Notes: generated by a model from the sequence alone, not told the origin. DNA of 6,977 nucleotides from CAWACC01 sp964390695 (GCA_964390695.1 CAYMKI010000156.1:1-6977); one strand, 5' to 3'. Shown: positions 1-6,377, numbered from the stretch's first letter. Made by a program: numbers and translations.

Positions 1-877
1 CCCTAGGACCTCGAAGCGTTTTATGCGTAGTGGAAGTGACGATATGCGCAAAAGGCACCGGATTGAATTCACCCGTAAAGACTTTTCCTGCCACCAGACC
101 GGCAAAATGGGCCATGTCCACCATAAATACCGCCCCCACTTCGTCCGCGATCTCGCGCATTTTGGCAAAATTTATGCGGCGTGGATACGCCGAGTAGCCA
201 GCCAAGAGTATATCGGGTTTCTCGGCACGCGCCAGCTGGGCGATCTGGGCGTAATCCAGGCATTCGCTCTTAGGATCTACATCGTAGTGGATGGCATGCA
301 TCATTTTGGAGGAGACATTATGACGGTAGCCATGCGTCAGATGGCCTCCGGAGTTGAGTGAAAGGCCCATGATCTTCTGATTCAGCATCAACTGACGGAC
401 TTGCTCGTATTCTGCGGGTGTCAATTCATCTAGGTTTTTTTTCCCTAAACGCTCTATTTCTTTGTTTTGTACACGCTGCACTAAAATCGACCAAAAGGCC
501 ACAAGGTTGGCATCGGCTCCGGAATGAGGCTGAACATAGGCATGTTCGCAGTTGAATAGCTGTTTCAATTCATTTTGGGCCAATTCTTCAACGGTGTCCA
601 CATTGTCGCAGCCGGCATAAAAGCGGTGATGGGCATAACCTTCGGCGTATTTATCGGTCAGCCAGTTTCCCATAGCCAATTGCACAGCGTAGGAGGAGTA
701 ATTTTCAGAGGCGATCAGCTTAAGGTAGGCGCGTTGATCTTGCAGTTCCTGGATGATGCTCTTGGCCACTTCCGGGGAAAAACTCTCAATATGGTCCAAG
801 GCTGCCAAATAAGCGACAGCCGGCGCTGAAATATTATCCTGCGGTATTTTAGCTAAATAGGCTTTTAAACGCTTCAT
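1..877 (-). CDS. glyA: Serine hydroxymethyltransferase, N-terminal part (cut by window edge)
   Basis: PLP enzyme that converts serine and tetrahydrofolate to glycine and 5,10-methylene-THF in the cytoplasm, feeding one-carbon metabolism. 292 codons are visible from ATG 877; the C-terminal part lies beyond the left edge. Seen: LIASENYSS followed by VQLAMGNWLTDKYAEGY, then HSGADAN, LNSGGHLTHG, VDMAHFAGLVAG, and near the edge the Schiff-base motif TSTTHKTLRGPR, with the PLP lysine at about residue 286. In ordinary bacterial GlyA this lysine lies near residue 230; the extra N-terminal and internal length matches the long chlamydial form (close to 500 residues). Start: GAGG (883-886) sits 5 bases before ATG 877. 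An in-frame ATG at 907 would add 10 residues, but it lies inside a possible -10 (TATGAT) and has no better ribosome site. The 988-1377 gene lies 110 bases upstream on the same strand. Confidence 0.96.
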   Translation of the reverse strand, partial: MKRLKAYLAKIPQDNISAPAVAYLAALDHIESFSPEVAKSIIQELQDQRAYLKLIASENYSSYAVQLAMGNWLTDKYAEGYAHHRFYAGCDNVDTVEELAQNELKQLFNCEHAYVQPHSGADANLVAFWSILVQRVQNKEIERLGKKNLDELTPAEYEQVRQLMLNQKIMGLSLNSGGHLTHGYRHNVSSKMMHAIHYDVDPKSECLDYAQIAQLARAEKPDILLAGYSAYPRRINFAKMREIADEVGAVFMVDMAHFAGLVAGKVFTGEFNPVPFAHIVTSTTHKTLRGPR

Positions 878-902
878 ATCGACCTCTCTCTTTTGCTTAG
901 AG

Positions 903-908
903 ATCATA
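903..908 (-). promoter_or_regulatory. Possible -10 element of glyA
   Basis: On the minus strand TATGAT (5 of 6 to TATAAT) lies about 26 bases before the glyA start, in the 110-base gap behind the preceding gene. No convincing -35 is found 16-18 bases upstream (TTTTCC at best), so this is weak. If real, the transcript would start close to 895 and exclude the alternative ATG at 907. Confidence 0.25.
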
Positions 909-970
909 GCGCAAAGACCGCCAAAGGAAAAGGAAAAAATCACCCAGGGACAATGAAGCGATCGAGAAAT

Positions 971-985
971 AAAAGGGTTATACCC
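971..985 (-). terminator. Weak hairpin plus T-run after the 129-residue gene
   Basis: Read on the minus strand just after the stop codon at 988: GGGT-ATA-ACCC followed by TTTTATTT. The stem is only 4 bp with a three-base loop, so termination would be inefficient. It separates the 129-residue gene from glyA, leaving partial read-through possible. Confidence 0.3.
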
Positions 986-987
986 AC

Positions 988-1377
988 CTAAGCTTGAAAT
1001 TTGGGGGTATATTCGATATTGCCCCCTTTTTCCAGGCGGTGGTTATCACCGATTTCGTACTGAAAATCATTGATCAAGACTTTAAACTCACCCACAGGAA
1101 AAGAAGCACTCGTTTCCCATAACCACTCATTGGAAGAGATATTTTTCAACAGTATGCCATTCTCCCAGCTGAGCTCCGCCCCCTTGCCTCGGATGAATAG
1201 CTGATTGCCAAATCCCACATCGTATTTGACTATAATCCGCGTCACACCCTCTTTTTTGGACGGCGCGGCCGATTTTGAGAGCGAGGTGTTTTCTGGTTTA
1301 GCAGGTGGGGCGCTAAAAGACTTGGCTGGCACGGATGTTTTGGCTTCTAAATTAACATCGCTTTTTTTTGTTAACAT
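988..1377 (-). CDS. Hypothetical protein with CBM20-like (starch-binding type) C-terminal domain
   Basis: 129 residues. Residues 1-45 are low-complexity, rich in Ser, Ala, Pro and Lys, with no hydrophobic signal peptide or membrane segment. Residues about 46-128 form a compact beta-type domain: GFGNQLFIRGKGAELSWENG, then EWLWET, then FKVLINDFQYEIGDNHRL. The order 'G.G..L.IRG...LSWE.G..L', a central W, and 'FK.LI......YE.G.NH' recalls starch-binding modules of the CBM20 type (compare WE.G.NR near the CBM20 C-terminus). This is a pattern match by eye, not a search. Environmental chlamydiae have glycogen metabolism, so binding a glucan or a sugar-phosphate polymer is plausible but unproven. The start is supported by AAAGGA 5 bases before the ATG at 1377. 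It is divergent from the CdsZ-like gene and lies upstream of glyA on the same strand. An in-frame start further upstream is not apparent. Confidence 0.82.
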   Translation of the reverse strand: MLTKKSDVNLEAKTSVPAKSFSAPPAKPENTSLSKSAAPSKKEGVTRIIVKYDVGFGNQLFIRGKGAELSWENGILLKNISSNEWLWETSASFPVGEFKVLINDFQYEIGDNHRLEKGGNIEYTPKFQA

Positions 1378-1496
1378 AAAAATCCTTTAGATGTTAGGAA
1401 TCCAAAAGGGGAAGCCCCGCATGGATTATGTTTCTATATTTCGGATCTTAATAAATAAATTGTTTTATGAAAAGAAGTAAAAATCAGATATTTTGC

Positions 1497-1525
1497 TTGA
1501 GATTTATACAAGGAAAAGTTAAACT
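1497..1525 (+). promoter_or_regulatory. Candidate promoter for the CdsZ-like gene
   Basis: TTGAGA (1497-1502), a 17-base spacer, then TAAACT (1520-1525) in the AT-rich 205-base divergent intergenic region. Both boxes match the sigma-66/sigma-70 consensus at only 4 of 6 positions. The ribosome site for the downstream ATG at 1583 is AGGA at 1573-1576. No GG-N10-GC sigma-54 element was recognised. Confidence 0.25.
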
Positions 1526-1582
1526 TACCCATTATAAGGATGTTGATATTAAAGAACCTAGTCAAACCATTCAGGATAATTT

Positions 1583-2353
1583 ATGCATAAAGCTCTAAAG
1601 CCCATTTTAGAAATTCAAGAACTTGATATGCAAATGATTCAACTTATGCGATTAAAGCGCGAAAGGCAGCTCGATCTTGATAACATAAATTCTGTGAGAG
1701 AAGACCTTAAAAACAAAGCGGAATCCAAGCAGACCGAAATTTTAGAGCTCAAAAAAAATTGCCGCCTCGTCGAAGGAGAAATCAACGAACTCGTCGCTAA
1801 ACTGAAAAAACTCGAACAACAGCAGAGCTCCATTAAAAAAGTGGAAGAATTCAACGCCTTAAGCCAGGAAATGTCGCATACCGATAAAGAACGCGCAGCT
1901 AAAGAACAAAAATTAAGCGACCTGATCGATAAAGTCAGTGTCGAAGAAGACCTCTTGAAGCAAATCCAAAGCAGCCTCGAGACGACCCGCGAAAGCAGCA
2001 AGGCCTTGGAAGCCGAAATCATGGAAAGCATCAACCGCATCAATGCCGAAGGCCGCGTTTTAAAAGAACAAAGAGATGGCTTGGTGGCGGGAGCCGATCC
2101 CGAAATCTTCCGCATCTACGAGCGCCTGCTGAGAAATAAAAAAGACCGAGTCGTCGTGCCTATCGAAAACCGCTGCTGCAGCGGCTGTCATATCATGCTC
2201 ACGGCCCAAGATGAAAACCTGGTGCGCAAAGGGGAACGCCTCGTATTCTGCGAACATTGTTCCCGTATCCATTACTGGCTGGAACGCGAGCCGGTAGAAG
2301 GGGAGGCCACACAGAAATTCAGAAGACGCCGCACCACAAAAACAACCGCCTAG
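1583..2353 (+). CDS. cdsZ: Coiled-coil / C4 zinc-ribbon protein, CT398 (CdsZ)-like
   Basis: 256 residues, cytoplasmic. Residues about 10-165 are a long charged heptad-type coiled coil, probably a helical hairpin, with the conserved KKVEEFNALSQEM segment at 85-97. Residues 172-195 connect to a zinc ribbon: CSGC (Cys199, Cys202) and CEHC (Cys223, Cys226), the latter in the context CEHCSRIHYW, which resembles the CGRILYW ending of the C4-type zinc-ribbon family (former DUF164). An extra cysteine (Cys198) precedes the first pair. The tail is basic (KFRRRRTTKTTA). Length and plan match Chlamydia trachomatis CT398, named CdsZ and reported to bind the sigma-54 holoenzyme and type III secretion export components. 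That role here is inferred from family membership. AGGA (1573-1576) precedes the ATG by 6 bases. rnpB begins 14 bases after the stop and has its own promoter overlapping that stop. Confidence 0.9.
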   Translation: MHKALKPILEIQELDMQMIQLMRLKRERQLDLDNINSVREDLKNKAESKQTEILELKKNCRLVEGEINELVAKLKKLEQQQSSIKKVEEFNALSQEMSHTDKERAAKEQKLSDLIDKVSVEEDLLKQIQSSLETTRESSKALEAEIMESINRINAEGRVLKEQRDGLVAGADPEIFRIYERLLRNKKDRVVVPIENRCCSGCHIMLTAQDENLVRKGERLVFCEHCSRIHYWLEREPVEGEATQKFRRRRTTKTTA

Positions 2354-2361
2354 TATATAAT
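2333..2361 (+). promoter_or_regulatory. rnpB promoter overlapping the cdsZ stop codon
   Basis: A perfect TATAAT at 2356-2361 lies three bases after the cdsZ stop (TAG 2351-2353) and 6 bases before the first base of the RNase P RNA P1 helix (2368), the usual spacing to a start site. The -35 position (2333-2338, accACA) is weak, matching only the last three bases of TTGACA, and lies in the cdsZ coding region. The fit between -10 and mature 5' end argues for direct transcription without 5' processing. Confidence 0.6.
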
Positions 2362-2367
2362 ATCTTT

Positions 2368-2730
2368 CGGGAAGACGTGCAATCGCTGTTGTTTTTCTTT
2401 AAGGAAGACAAGAGAGGAAAGTCTGGACTTTACAGGAGAGGATACCAGTGAAAGACTGGGGGCCGTAAGGCTACGGAAAGTATCACAGAAAATATTCCGC
2501 TATGCCCTCCGGGAACATAGACAGGGTGAAATACCATACTTTAGGAGTGTGGATTTACTCAGAGAAATCTGAGAAAGGGTAAACCCTATCCAAAGCAAGA
2601 AGACTTGAAGCTATACAGTTCTCCGCTGTGCTTCTAATAATTCGCTTGAGAATCTCGGCGACGGGATTCCTGGATGAATGATTGCAACCCCTAGCGATAG
2701 GGGTACAGAATCCGGCTTACAGTCTTCCCG
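2368..2730 (+). ncRNA. rnpB: RNase P RNA (bacterial type A)
   Basis: Catalytic RNA of RNase P, which trims the 5' leader from pre-tRNAs together with the RnpA protein. Ends are set by helix P1: CGGGAAGAC (2368-2376) pairs with GTCTTCCCG (2722-2730), giving about 363 nt. Conserved core elements in order: GAGGAAAGTCTGGAC (2414-2428), ACAGAAA (about 2486), AGGGTAAACCCTA (about 2577-2589) with AAAGCAAGAAG, GGATGAATGA (2672-2681), and ACAGAATCCGGCTTAC (2705-2720). P4 forms from AAG-U-CTGGA (2419-2427, bulged U at 2422) with TCCGGCTT (2711-2718), keeping the universal bulged U. P18 is a perfect 7-bp hairpin with a GCGA tetraloop (2687-2704). In P15 the GGU that binds tRNA RCCA ends is replaced: aligned to E. 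coli from the following GCTTGAG, it reads AAU (2636-2638). A run of nine T (2731-2739) directly after P1 probably marks the transcript end. Confidence 0.97.
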
Positions 2731-2763
2731 TTTTTTTTTAAAAAATCCCATCAAAATTCTTGC

Positions 2764-2792
2764 TTGATTTTAAATTGTTGAAGTGATAGAAT
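2764..2792 (+). promoter_or_regulatory. Candidate promoter at the start of the NTT leader
   Basis: TTGATT (2764-2769), a 17-base spacer, and TAGAAT (2787-2792, 5 of 6). Expected start is near 2799, giving a leader of about 290 bases before the transporter ATG at 3092. The same -35 hexamer TTGATT is used before the second transporter. Confidence 0.45.
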
Positions 2793-2870
2793 AATTATAG
2801 CTTACAACAGCAGAAATGCATTTTGTAAAATACATCTTCCTTAGCGAATGACAAATACAGCAAATGAGAG

Positions 2871-2900
2871 TTGCAAATAATTGCCCTTATCGGCTATAAA
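2871..2900 (+). promoter_or_regulatory. Second candidate promoter in the NTT leader
   Basis: TTGCAA (2871-2876), an 18-base spacer, TATAAA (2895-2900, 5 of 6). It would start transcription near 2907, about 185 bases before the transporter ATG. It competes with the candidate at 2764-2792; sequence alone does not decide. Confidence 0.35.
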
Positions 2901-2969
2901 ACTAGGTCGATTGTTGTAACAAAGACGGACTGTCTTGTAGATTATAACGTTTTAACCTTTGAGGCCTAT

Positions 2970-3060
2970 GCCTAGCTGTCAATCTGCAAAAACTCCTACC
3001 ACCCACGCACTCAGTTCCTGTATTTCTTTTACAGATTGGATCCTCAGCGGGCGTTTTTTT
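2970..3060 (+). terminator. Terminator-like long stem with T-run, possible attenuator
   Basis: CAATCTG (2980-2986) pairs perfectly with CAGATTG (3032-3038). Outside it, GCTG (2975-2978) can pair with CAGC (3045-3048) and GCC (2970-2972) with GGC (3050-3052), with bulges. Seven T follow at 3054-3060, only 31 bases before the transporter start. The loop is long (about 45 bases) and the outer pairs are interrupted, so this is weaker than a standard terminator. GCCT (2970-2973) can instead join the small hairpin 2962-2973, which excludes the outermost pairs. Confidence 0.35.
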
Positions 3061-3091
3061 GTAAATCATATTTTAAATCCAAGGGGTTTGG

Positions 3092-4696
3092 ATGCCGGAA
3101 AGCAATCGCGGAGAACTTAATTTTGGCAGGTGGCGGACCTTTCTTTGGCCCGTGCACAATTATGAGCTTAAAAAGCTCATCCCTATGTTAGTCATATTTT
3201 TTTTAATTTCACTCGATTACAATATCATAAGAACCCTAAAGGATACTTTAGTGGTCACAGCTAAAGGATCCGGCGCAGAGGTGATTCCTTTCATCAAAGT
3301 CTGGGCCATGTTTCCTACGGCCATTTTAATGACCTATCTCTTTACACGCCTATCGAACCGATTCTCGCGAGAAGCGGTGGTCTACCTGATGTTTTCCTTA
3401 TTCCTCGTATTTTTCTTTTTCTTTACCTTTTTCCTGTACCCAAACCGTGAGTCTATCAATCCCGAAGCTTCAGCTAATTTTTTACAAAGTGTTTTGCCCT
3501 CAGGATTCAAGGGATTGATTGCCATGTATAGAAATTGGTCCTGCACCCTTTTTTATGTGATGGCTGAAATGTGGGGTAATATCGTCCTTTTCGTGCTCTT
3601 CTGGGGATTTGCCAACCAAGTTACCCGTCTGAGTGAAGCCAAGCGATTTTACGGTTTGTTCGGCATCGGAGCCAATATTTCCGGGGTAGCGGCGGGACAG
3701 ATTTCCGTGTGGCTGTATAGAGACAGCTTAGATCCAATGCTTCCCTTTGGCAACACAGGCTGGGAGCAGTCTTTGTTTATGTTGATGACCATCGTTTTGG
3801 TGGCGGGTGTCATCACTTTAGGGTTATTTTATTACATGAACAAGCATATTTTGACCAACCCGCTCTATTACGATCCTAAAGATGCTAAACGTGAAACAGA
3901 AGTAAAAGGCAAACTTTCCTTGCGCGAAAGCTTTTCTTATCTACTGCGCTCTAAGTATTTAATCTGTCTAGCCTTTATCGTTATTTCCTATAACGCCGTG
4001 ATCAATTTGGTCGAAGTCCTTTGGAAGCATGAAGTTCACGAGCTCTATCCGCAACCGGGAGATTACAACCTATACATGAATCAAGTGACTACCTTGATCG
4101 GTATTGTGGCTACCTTATCGGCCTTATTGGTTTCGGGCAATTCCATCCGCAAATATGGCTGGACATTCACAGCTTTGCTTACGCCCTTCATTTTGCTCAT
4201 CACCAGCGTGGGTTTCTTTGCGTGCTTTTTAGCCAAGAGTTCTTTCAGCGAGGCTATGTATGCCCTGACAGGTACGACTCCTTTAGCCTTGGCGGTGTTT
4301 TTTGGATCGGCGCAAAATATCTTGAGCCGAGGAGCTAAATATTCTGTGTTTGATGCGACCAAAGAGATGAGCTTTGTTCCACTGGCGCCTGAAAGCAAGA
4401 TTAAAGGCAAGGCTGCGATCGACGGAGTGGCCGCGCGCTTGGGTAAGTCCAGTGGATCATTCATCCATCAAACTCTGCTGTTGGCTTTTTCGTCCTTTGC
4501 TGCCAGCGCACCGTATATTGCGGGAATTTTGCTGGCCATGATCGTATCTTGGATTTTTGCGGTAAAGTCTCTAGGTAAACAGTTTGTGGCATTGACCTCT
4601 ACGAAGCCGGTACCGAATCAGGAGCCAGCTCCAGAGCCATTAACTCCCTTAAGCTCTTCTTCGAATACGGTGATAGCAGAACAAAATGCTGTTTGA
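3092..4696 (+). CDS. ntt: Nucleotide transporter, ATP/ADP translocase (NTT/Tlc) family, copy A
   Basis: 534-residue inner-membrane carrier of the family used by chlamydiae, rickettsiae and plastids for ATP/ADP exchange or NTP uptake. About twelve hydrophobic segments, beginning near residues 28-45 and 68-85 and ending near 455-492. Family marks: FLWPVHNYELKKLIPM (17-32), LKDTLVVTA (49-57), GAEVIPFIKVWA (61-72), LQSVLPSGFKGL (131-142), AEMWGNIVL (158-166), FWGFANQVT (170-178), EAKRFYGLFGIGAN (182-195), SLRESF (276-281), NLVEVLWK (305-312), YSVFDATKEM (417-426), KGKAAIDGVAARLGKSSGS (438-456). Charged residues likely matching those essential in characterised members are Lys50, Glu159, Glu308 and Lys452. 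The tail after 500 is Pro/Ser-rich. AAGGGG (3081-3086) supports the start. It looks closer to chlamydial Npt2 (proton-driven NTP uptake) than Npt1, but from memory only, so the substrate is open. Confidence 0.96.
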   Translation: MPESNRGELNFGRWRTFLWPVHNYELKKLIPMLVIFFLISLDYNIIRTLKDTLVVTAKGSGAEVIPFIKVWAMFPTAILMTYLFTRLSNRFSREAVVYLMFSLFLVFFFFFTFFLYPNRESINPEASANFLQSVLPSGFKGLIAMYRNWSCTLFYVMAEMWGNIVLFVLFWGFANQVTRLSEAKRFYGLFGIGANISGVAAGQISVWLYRDSLDPMLPFGNTGWEQSLFMLMTIVLVAGVITLGLFYYMNKHILTNPLYYDPKDAKRETEVKGKLSLRESFSYLLRSKYLICLAFIVISYNAVINLVEVLWKHEVHELYPQPGDYNLYMNQVTTLIGIVATLSALLVSGNSIRKYGWTFTALLTPFILLITSVGFFACFLAKSSFSEAMYALTGTTPLALAVFFGSAQNILSRGAKYSVFDATKEMSFVPLAPESKIKGKAAIDGVAARLGKSSGSFIHQTLLLAFSSFAASAPYIAGILLAMIVSWIFAVKSLGKQFVALTSTKPVPNQEPAPEPLTPLSSSSNTVIAEQNAV

Positions 4697-4753
4697 TTAT
4701 TAACTACCCTAGGGTTTGGTATATATACTTTTTTTTAACCCAGCGTTTTTTGA

Positions 4754-4783
4754 TTGATTTTTAATTATTTTTCATGATATAAT
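4754..4783 (+). promoter_or_regulatory. Promoter of the second transporter (extended -10)
   Basis: TTGATT (4754-4759), 18-base spacer, perfect TATAAT (4778-4783) preceded by TGA (4775-4777), an extended -10 (TGn). Start would fall near 4790, giving a leader of about 16 bases that still includes the ribosome site AAGGA (4794-4798). The 109-base gap after copy A also holds a palindrome ACCCTAGGGT (4706-4715) and eight T (4729-4736). Confidence 0.65.
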
Positions 4784-4805
4784 ATTGCTTTACAAGGAAA
4801 TAATA

Positions 4806-6377
4806 ATGACTTGTTCTTCAAAATCAGAGTTTAGTCCATTACGATCTTGCTTTTGGCCAATCCATAGGCATGAACTGACCAAACTCATACCCATGGTATT
4901 GATGATCAGCCTCATCGTCTTTGTGTATGATGTTGTCCGAAACATGAAGGACGCTGTCATTATCACAGCAGCAGGAGCAGAAGTGATCCCCTTCGTCAAA
5001 GTGTGGGCCCTGCTTCCCGGAGCTATTTTATTGACTTTGGTATTTGCCAAACTTTCCAACCGATACAGTCAAGAAAGCGTCTTCTACATCATGATCACGG
5101 GTTTTTTGCTGTTTTTTGCCTTGTTTGCCTACGTGATGTATCCCGCGCGTGAAGGATTACATGCTGATCAGCTGGCCGATTACCTGCAGAGCGTTTTACC
5201 CAAAGGTTTTAAAGGCCTAGTGGCCCTGTGCCGCTACTGGTCATTTGCCGTCTTCTATGTCATGTCGGAGCTATGGGGCAGTATCGTATTGTCCGTATTA
5301 TTCTGGGGCTTTGCCAACGAAGTCACCAAAGTGGGCGAAGCTCGCAGGTTTTATAGTGTATTTTGCATCGGAGCTAACTGTGCTGCTATATTAGCCGGAC
5401 AAGTCGCCTATTTTCTGCCGAAATCTGACACCAATCTGTTGAACGGAGTAGCTGATGACTGGCAGCTTTCCTTGAGCATATTAACCGCTCTTATTATCGT
5501 ATGCGGTTTGATCACCATGGCTATTTTTCGCTGGATGAATTCCAATGTTTTAGCCGATCCCCAATTCTCCGATTTACACCACATCAAGGCTGATAAAAAA
5601 ATCAAGAAGAAGCTGTCTTTAAGAGAAAGCTTAGTCTCATTGTCTAATTCTAAGTATCTTGTTTATATTGCTATTTTGGTTGTTTCCTACAATTTAGTGT
5701 TGAACCTTGTAGAAGTTATTTGGAAAGACCAGCTGCGCCGTCAGTATCCATCCACCGATGATTATTTTGCCTATATGAGCGCTTTGACCTCTATCATTGG
5801 GGTCATCTCGATGGTGACTTCGCTGTTCATGGCCCGCATTTTGGAAGTGTTCGGCTGGACCCGCACTGCTTTGATTACACCTATATTGATGTTTGTAACC
5901 AGTGCCGGTTTCTTTGGATGTATGTTTTTACAAAATTATACCGACGCACATACTTTAGCCTTTTTAGGCGCCACACCGCTATCTGTAGCCGTATTCTTTG
6001 GGGCTTCGCAGATTTGCTTGAGCAAAGCCATGAAGTACTCTGTCTTCGATAGTACTAAAGAAATGGCCTTTATACCCTTGCCCCATGACATCAAATTGCG
6101 AGGAAAGGCGGCGATCGATGGCGTAGGATCCCGTATGGGAAAATCCGGCGGTTCTTTAATACACACCGTATTTCTGATGTTGCTAGGCTCTTTGACGGCA
6201 AGTTCTCCCTATATTGCTGCCATGTTGACTATTGTCATAGGCCTCTGGATGTTTGCTGTGAAAGCTTTAGGTATTCAGTTTGAAGCCATCACCGCTGCTG
6301 CGGAGGATCAAGTGTCATCGCCAGAACCTATCGTAGAGCAAAAAGCTGTGGGTGAAACAGCTCAAGCGGCAACCTAG
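4806..6377 (+). CDS. ntt: Nucleotide transporter, ATP/ADP translocase (NTT/Tlc) family, copy B
   Basis: 523-residue paralogue of copy A with the same order of about twelve membrane segments. Marks: CFWPIHRHELTKLIPM (15-30), GAEVIPFVKVWALLP (57-71), LQSVLPKGFKGLVAL (127-141), SELWGSIVL (154-162), FWGFANEVTKVGEARRFYS (166-184), SLRESL (271-276), NLVEVIWK (300-307), YSVFDSTKEMAFIPL (411-425), GKAAIDGVGSRMGKSGGS (433-450). Likely functional charged residues: Lys48, Glu155, Glu303, Lys446. It lacks two residues in the loop before GAEVIPF (ITAAGAEV against VTAKGSGAEV in copy A). ATG 4806 is chosen because AAGGA lies 7 bases upstream; a TTG at 4785 is in frame but overlaps the -10/start region. Its own promoter allows expression separate from copy A. 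Differing substrate is likely by analogy with multi-NTT chlamydiae, where paralogues have distinct specificities; which one is unknown. Confidence 0.96.
   Translation: MTCSSKSEFSPLRSCFWPIHRHELTKLIPMVLMISLIVFVYDVVRNMKDAVIITAAGAEVIPFVKVWALLPGAILLTLVFAKLSNRYSQESVFYIMITGFLLFFALFAYVMYPAREGLHADQLADYLQSVLPKGFKGLVALCRYWSFAVFYVMSELWGSIVLSVLFWGFANEVTKVGEARRFYSVFCIGANCAAILAGQVAYFLPKSDTNLLNGVADDWQLSLSILTALIIVCGLITMAIFRWMNSNVLADPQFSDLHHIKADKKIKKKLSLRESLVSLSNSKYLVYIAILVVSYNLVLNLVEVIWKDQLRRQYPSTDDYFAYMSALTSIIGVISMVTSLFMARILEVFGWTRTALITPILMFVTSAGFFGCMFLQNYTDAHTLAFLGATPLSVAVFFGASQICLSKAMKYSVFDSTKEMAFIPLPHDIKLRGKAAIDGVGSRMGKSGGSLIHTVFLMLLGSLTASSPYIAAMLTIVIGLWMFAVKALGIQFEAITAAAEDQVSSPEPIVEQKAVGETAQAAT

Larger units (their letters stand above)
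2799..3060 (+). other. Non-coding leader or possible small RNA before the first transporter
   Basis: No open reading frame with a ribosome site and no tRNA are seen between rnpB and ATG 3092 (about 350 bases). The stretch has several small hairpins: GCAA/TTGC around 2860-2874, AAGAC-GGACT-GTCTT (2922-2936) and AGGC-CTAT-GCCT (2962-2973). It ends in a long-range stem followed by seven T. This could be a long 5' leader of the transporter mRNA, a small RNA of about 260 nt, or both by partial termination. No known RNA family was recognised; assignment is inference. Confidence 0.3.

Noticed and set aside
23..361. 112-residue open frame on the plus strand
   Set aside because: It is the reverse shadow of glyA, whose conserved motifs on the minus strand are unmistakable.
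1407..1417. GGGGAAGCCCC as a terminator or operator
   Set aside because: Only 4 bp with a three-base loop; on the minus strand TTTT follows, but it lies in the 5' leader of the 129-residue gene with no gene to terminate.
1639..2115. 158-residue minus-strand open frame opposite cdsZ
   Set aside because: Ser/Leu-rich antisense of a Lys/Glu-rich coiled coil, a common artefact.
2257..2451. 64-residue open frame across the cdsZ end and rnpB start
   Set aside because: It overlaps the zinc-ribbon codons in another frame and then runs into structured RNase P RNA; there is no ribosome site.
2880..3050. tRNA or other known RNA in the gap before the first transporter
   Set aside because: No GGTTCGAATCC-type T-loop, acceptor pairing, tmRNA or SRP RNA core motif could be found.
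4081..4464. 127-residue minus-strand open frame opposite NTT copy A
   Set aside because: Antisense shadow of the conserved YSVFDATKEM to GKSSGS region; no independent signals. The same holds for 4790-5059, 5408-5605 and 5936-6166 opposite copy B.
4706..4736. Intrinsic terminator after NTT copy A
   Set aside because: ACCCTAGGGT is a loopless palindrome and GTATATATAC before the T-run gives only a 3-bp stem, so no stable hairpin precedes the eight T.
4785..4805. TTG start for NTT copy B, adding 7 residues
   Set aside because: It lies right after the -10 box and before the expected transcript start, while ATG 4806 has a well-placed AAGGA.
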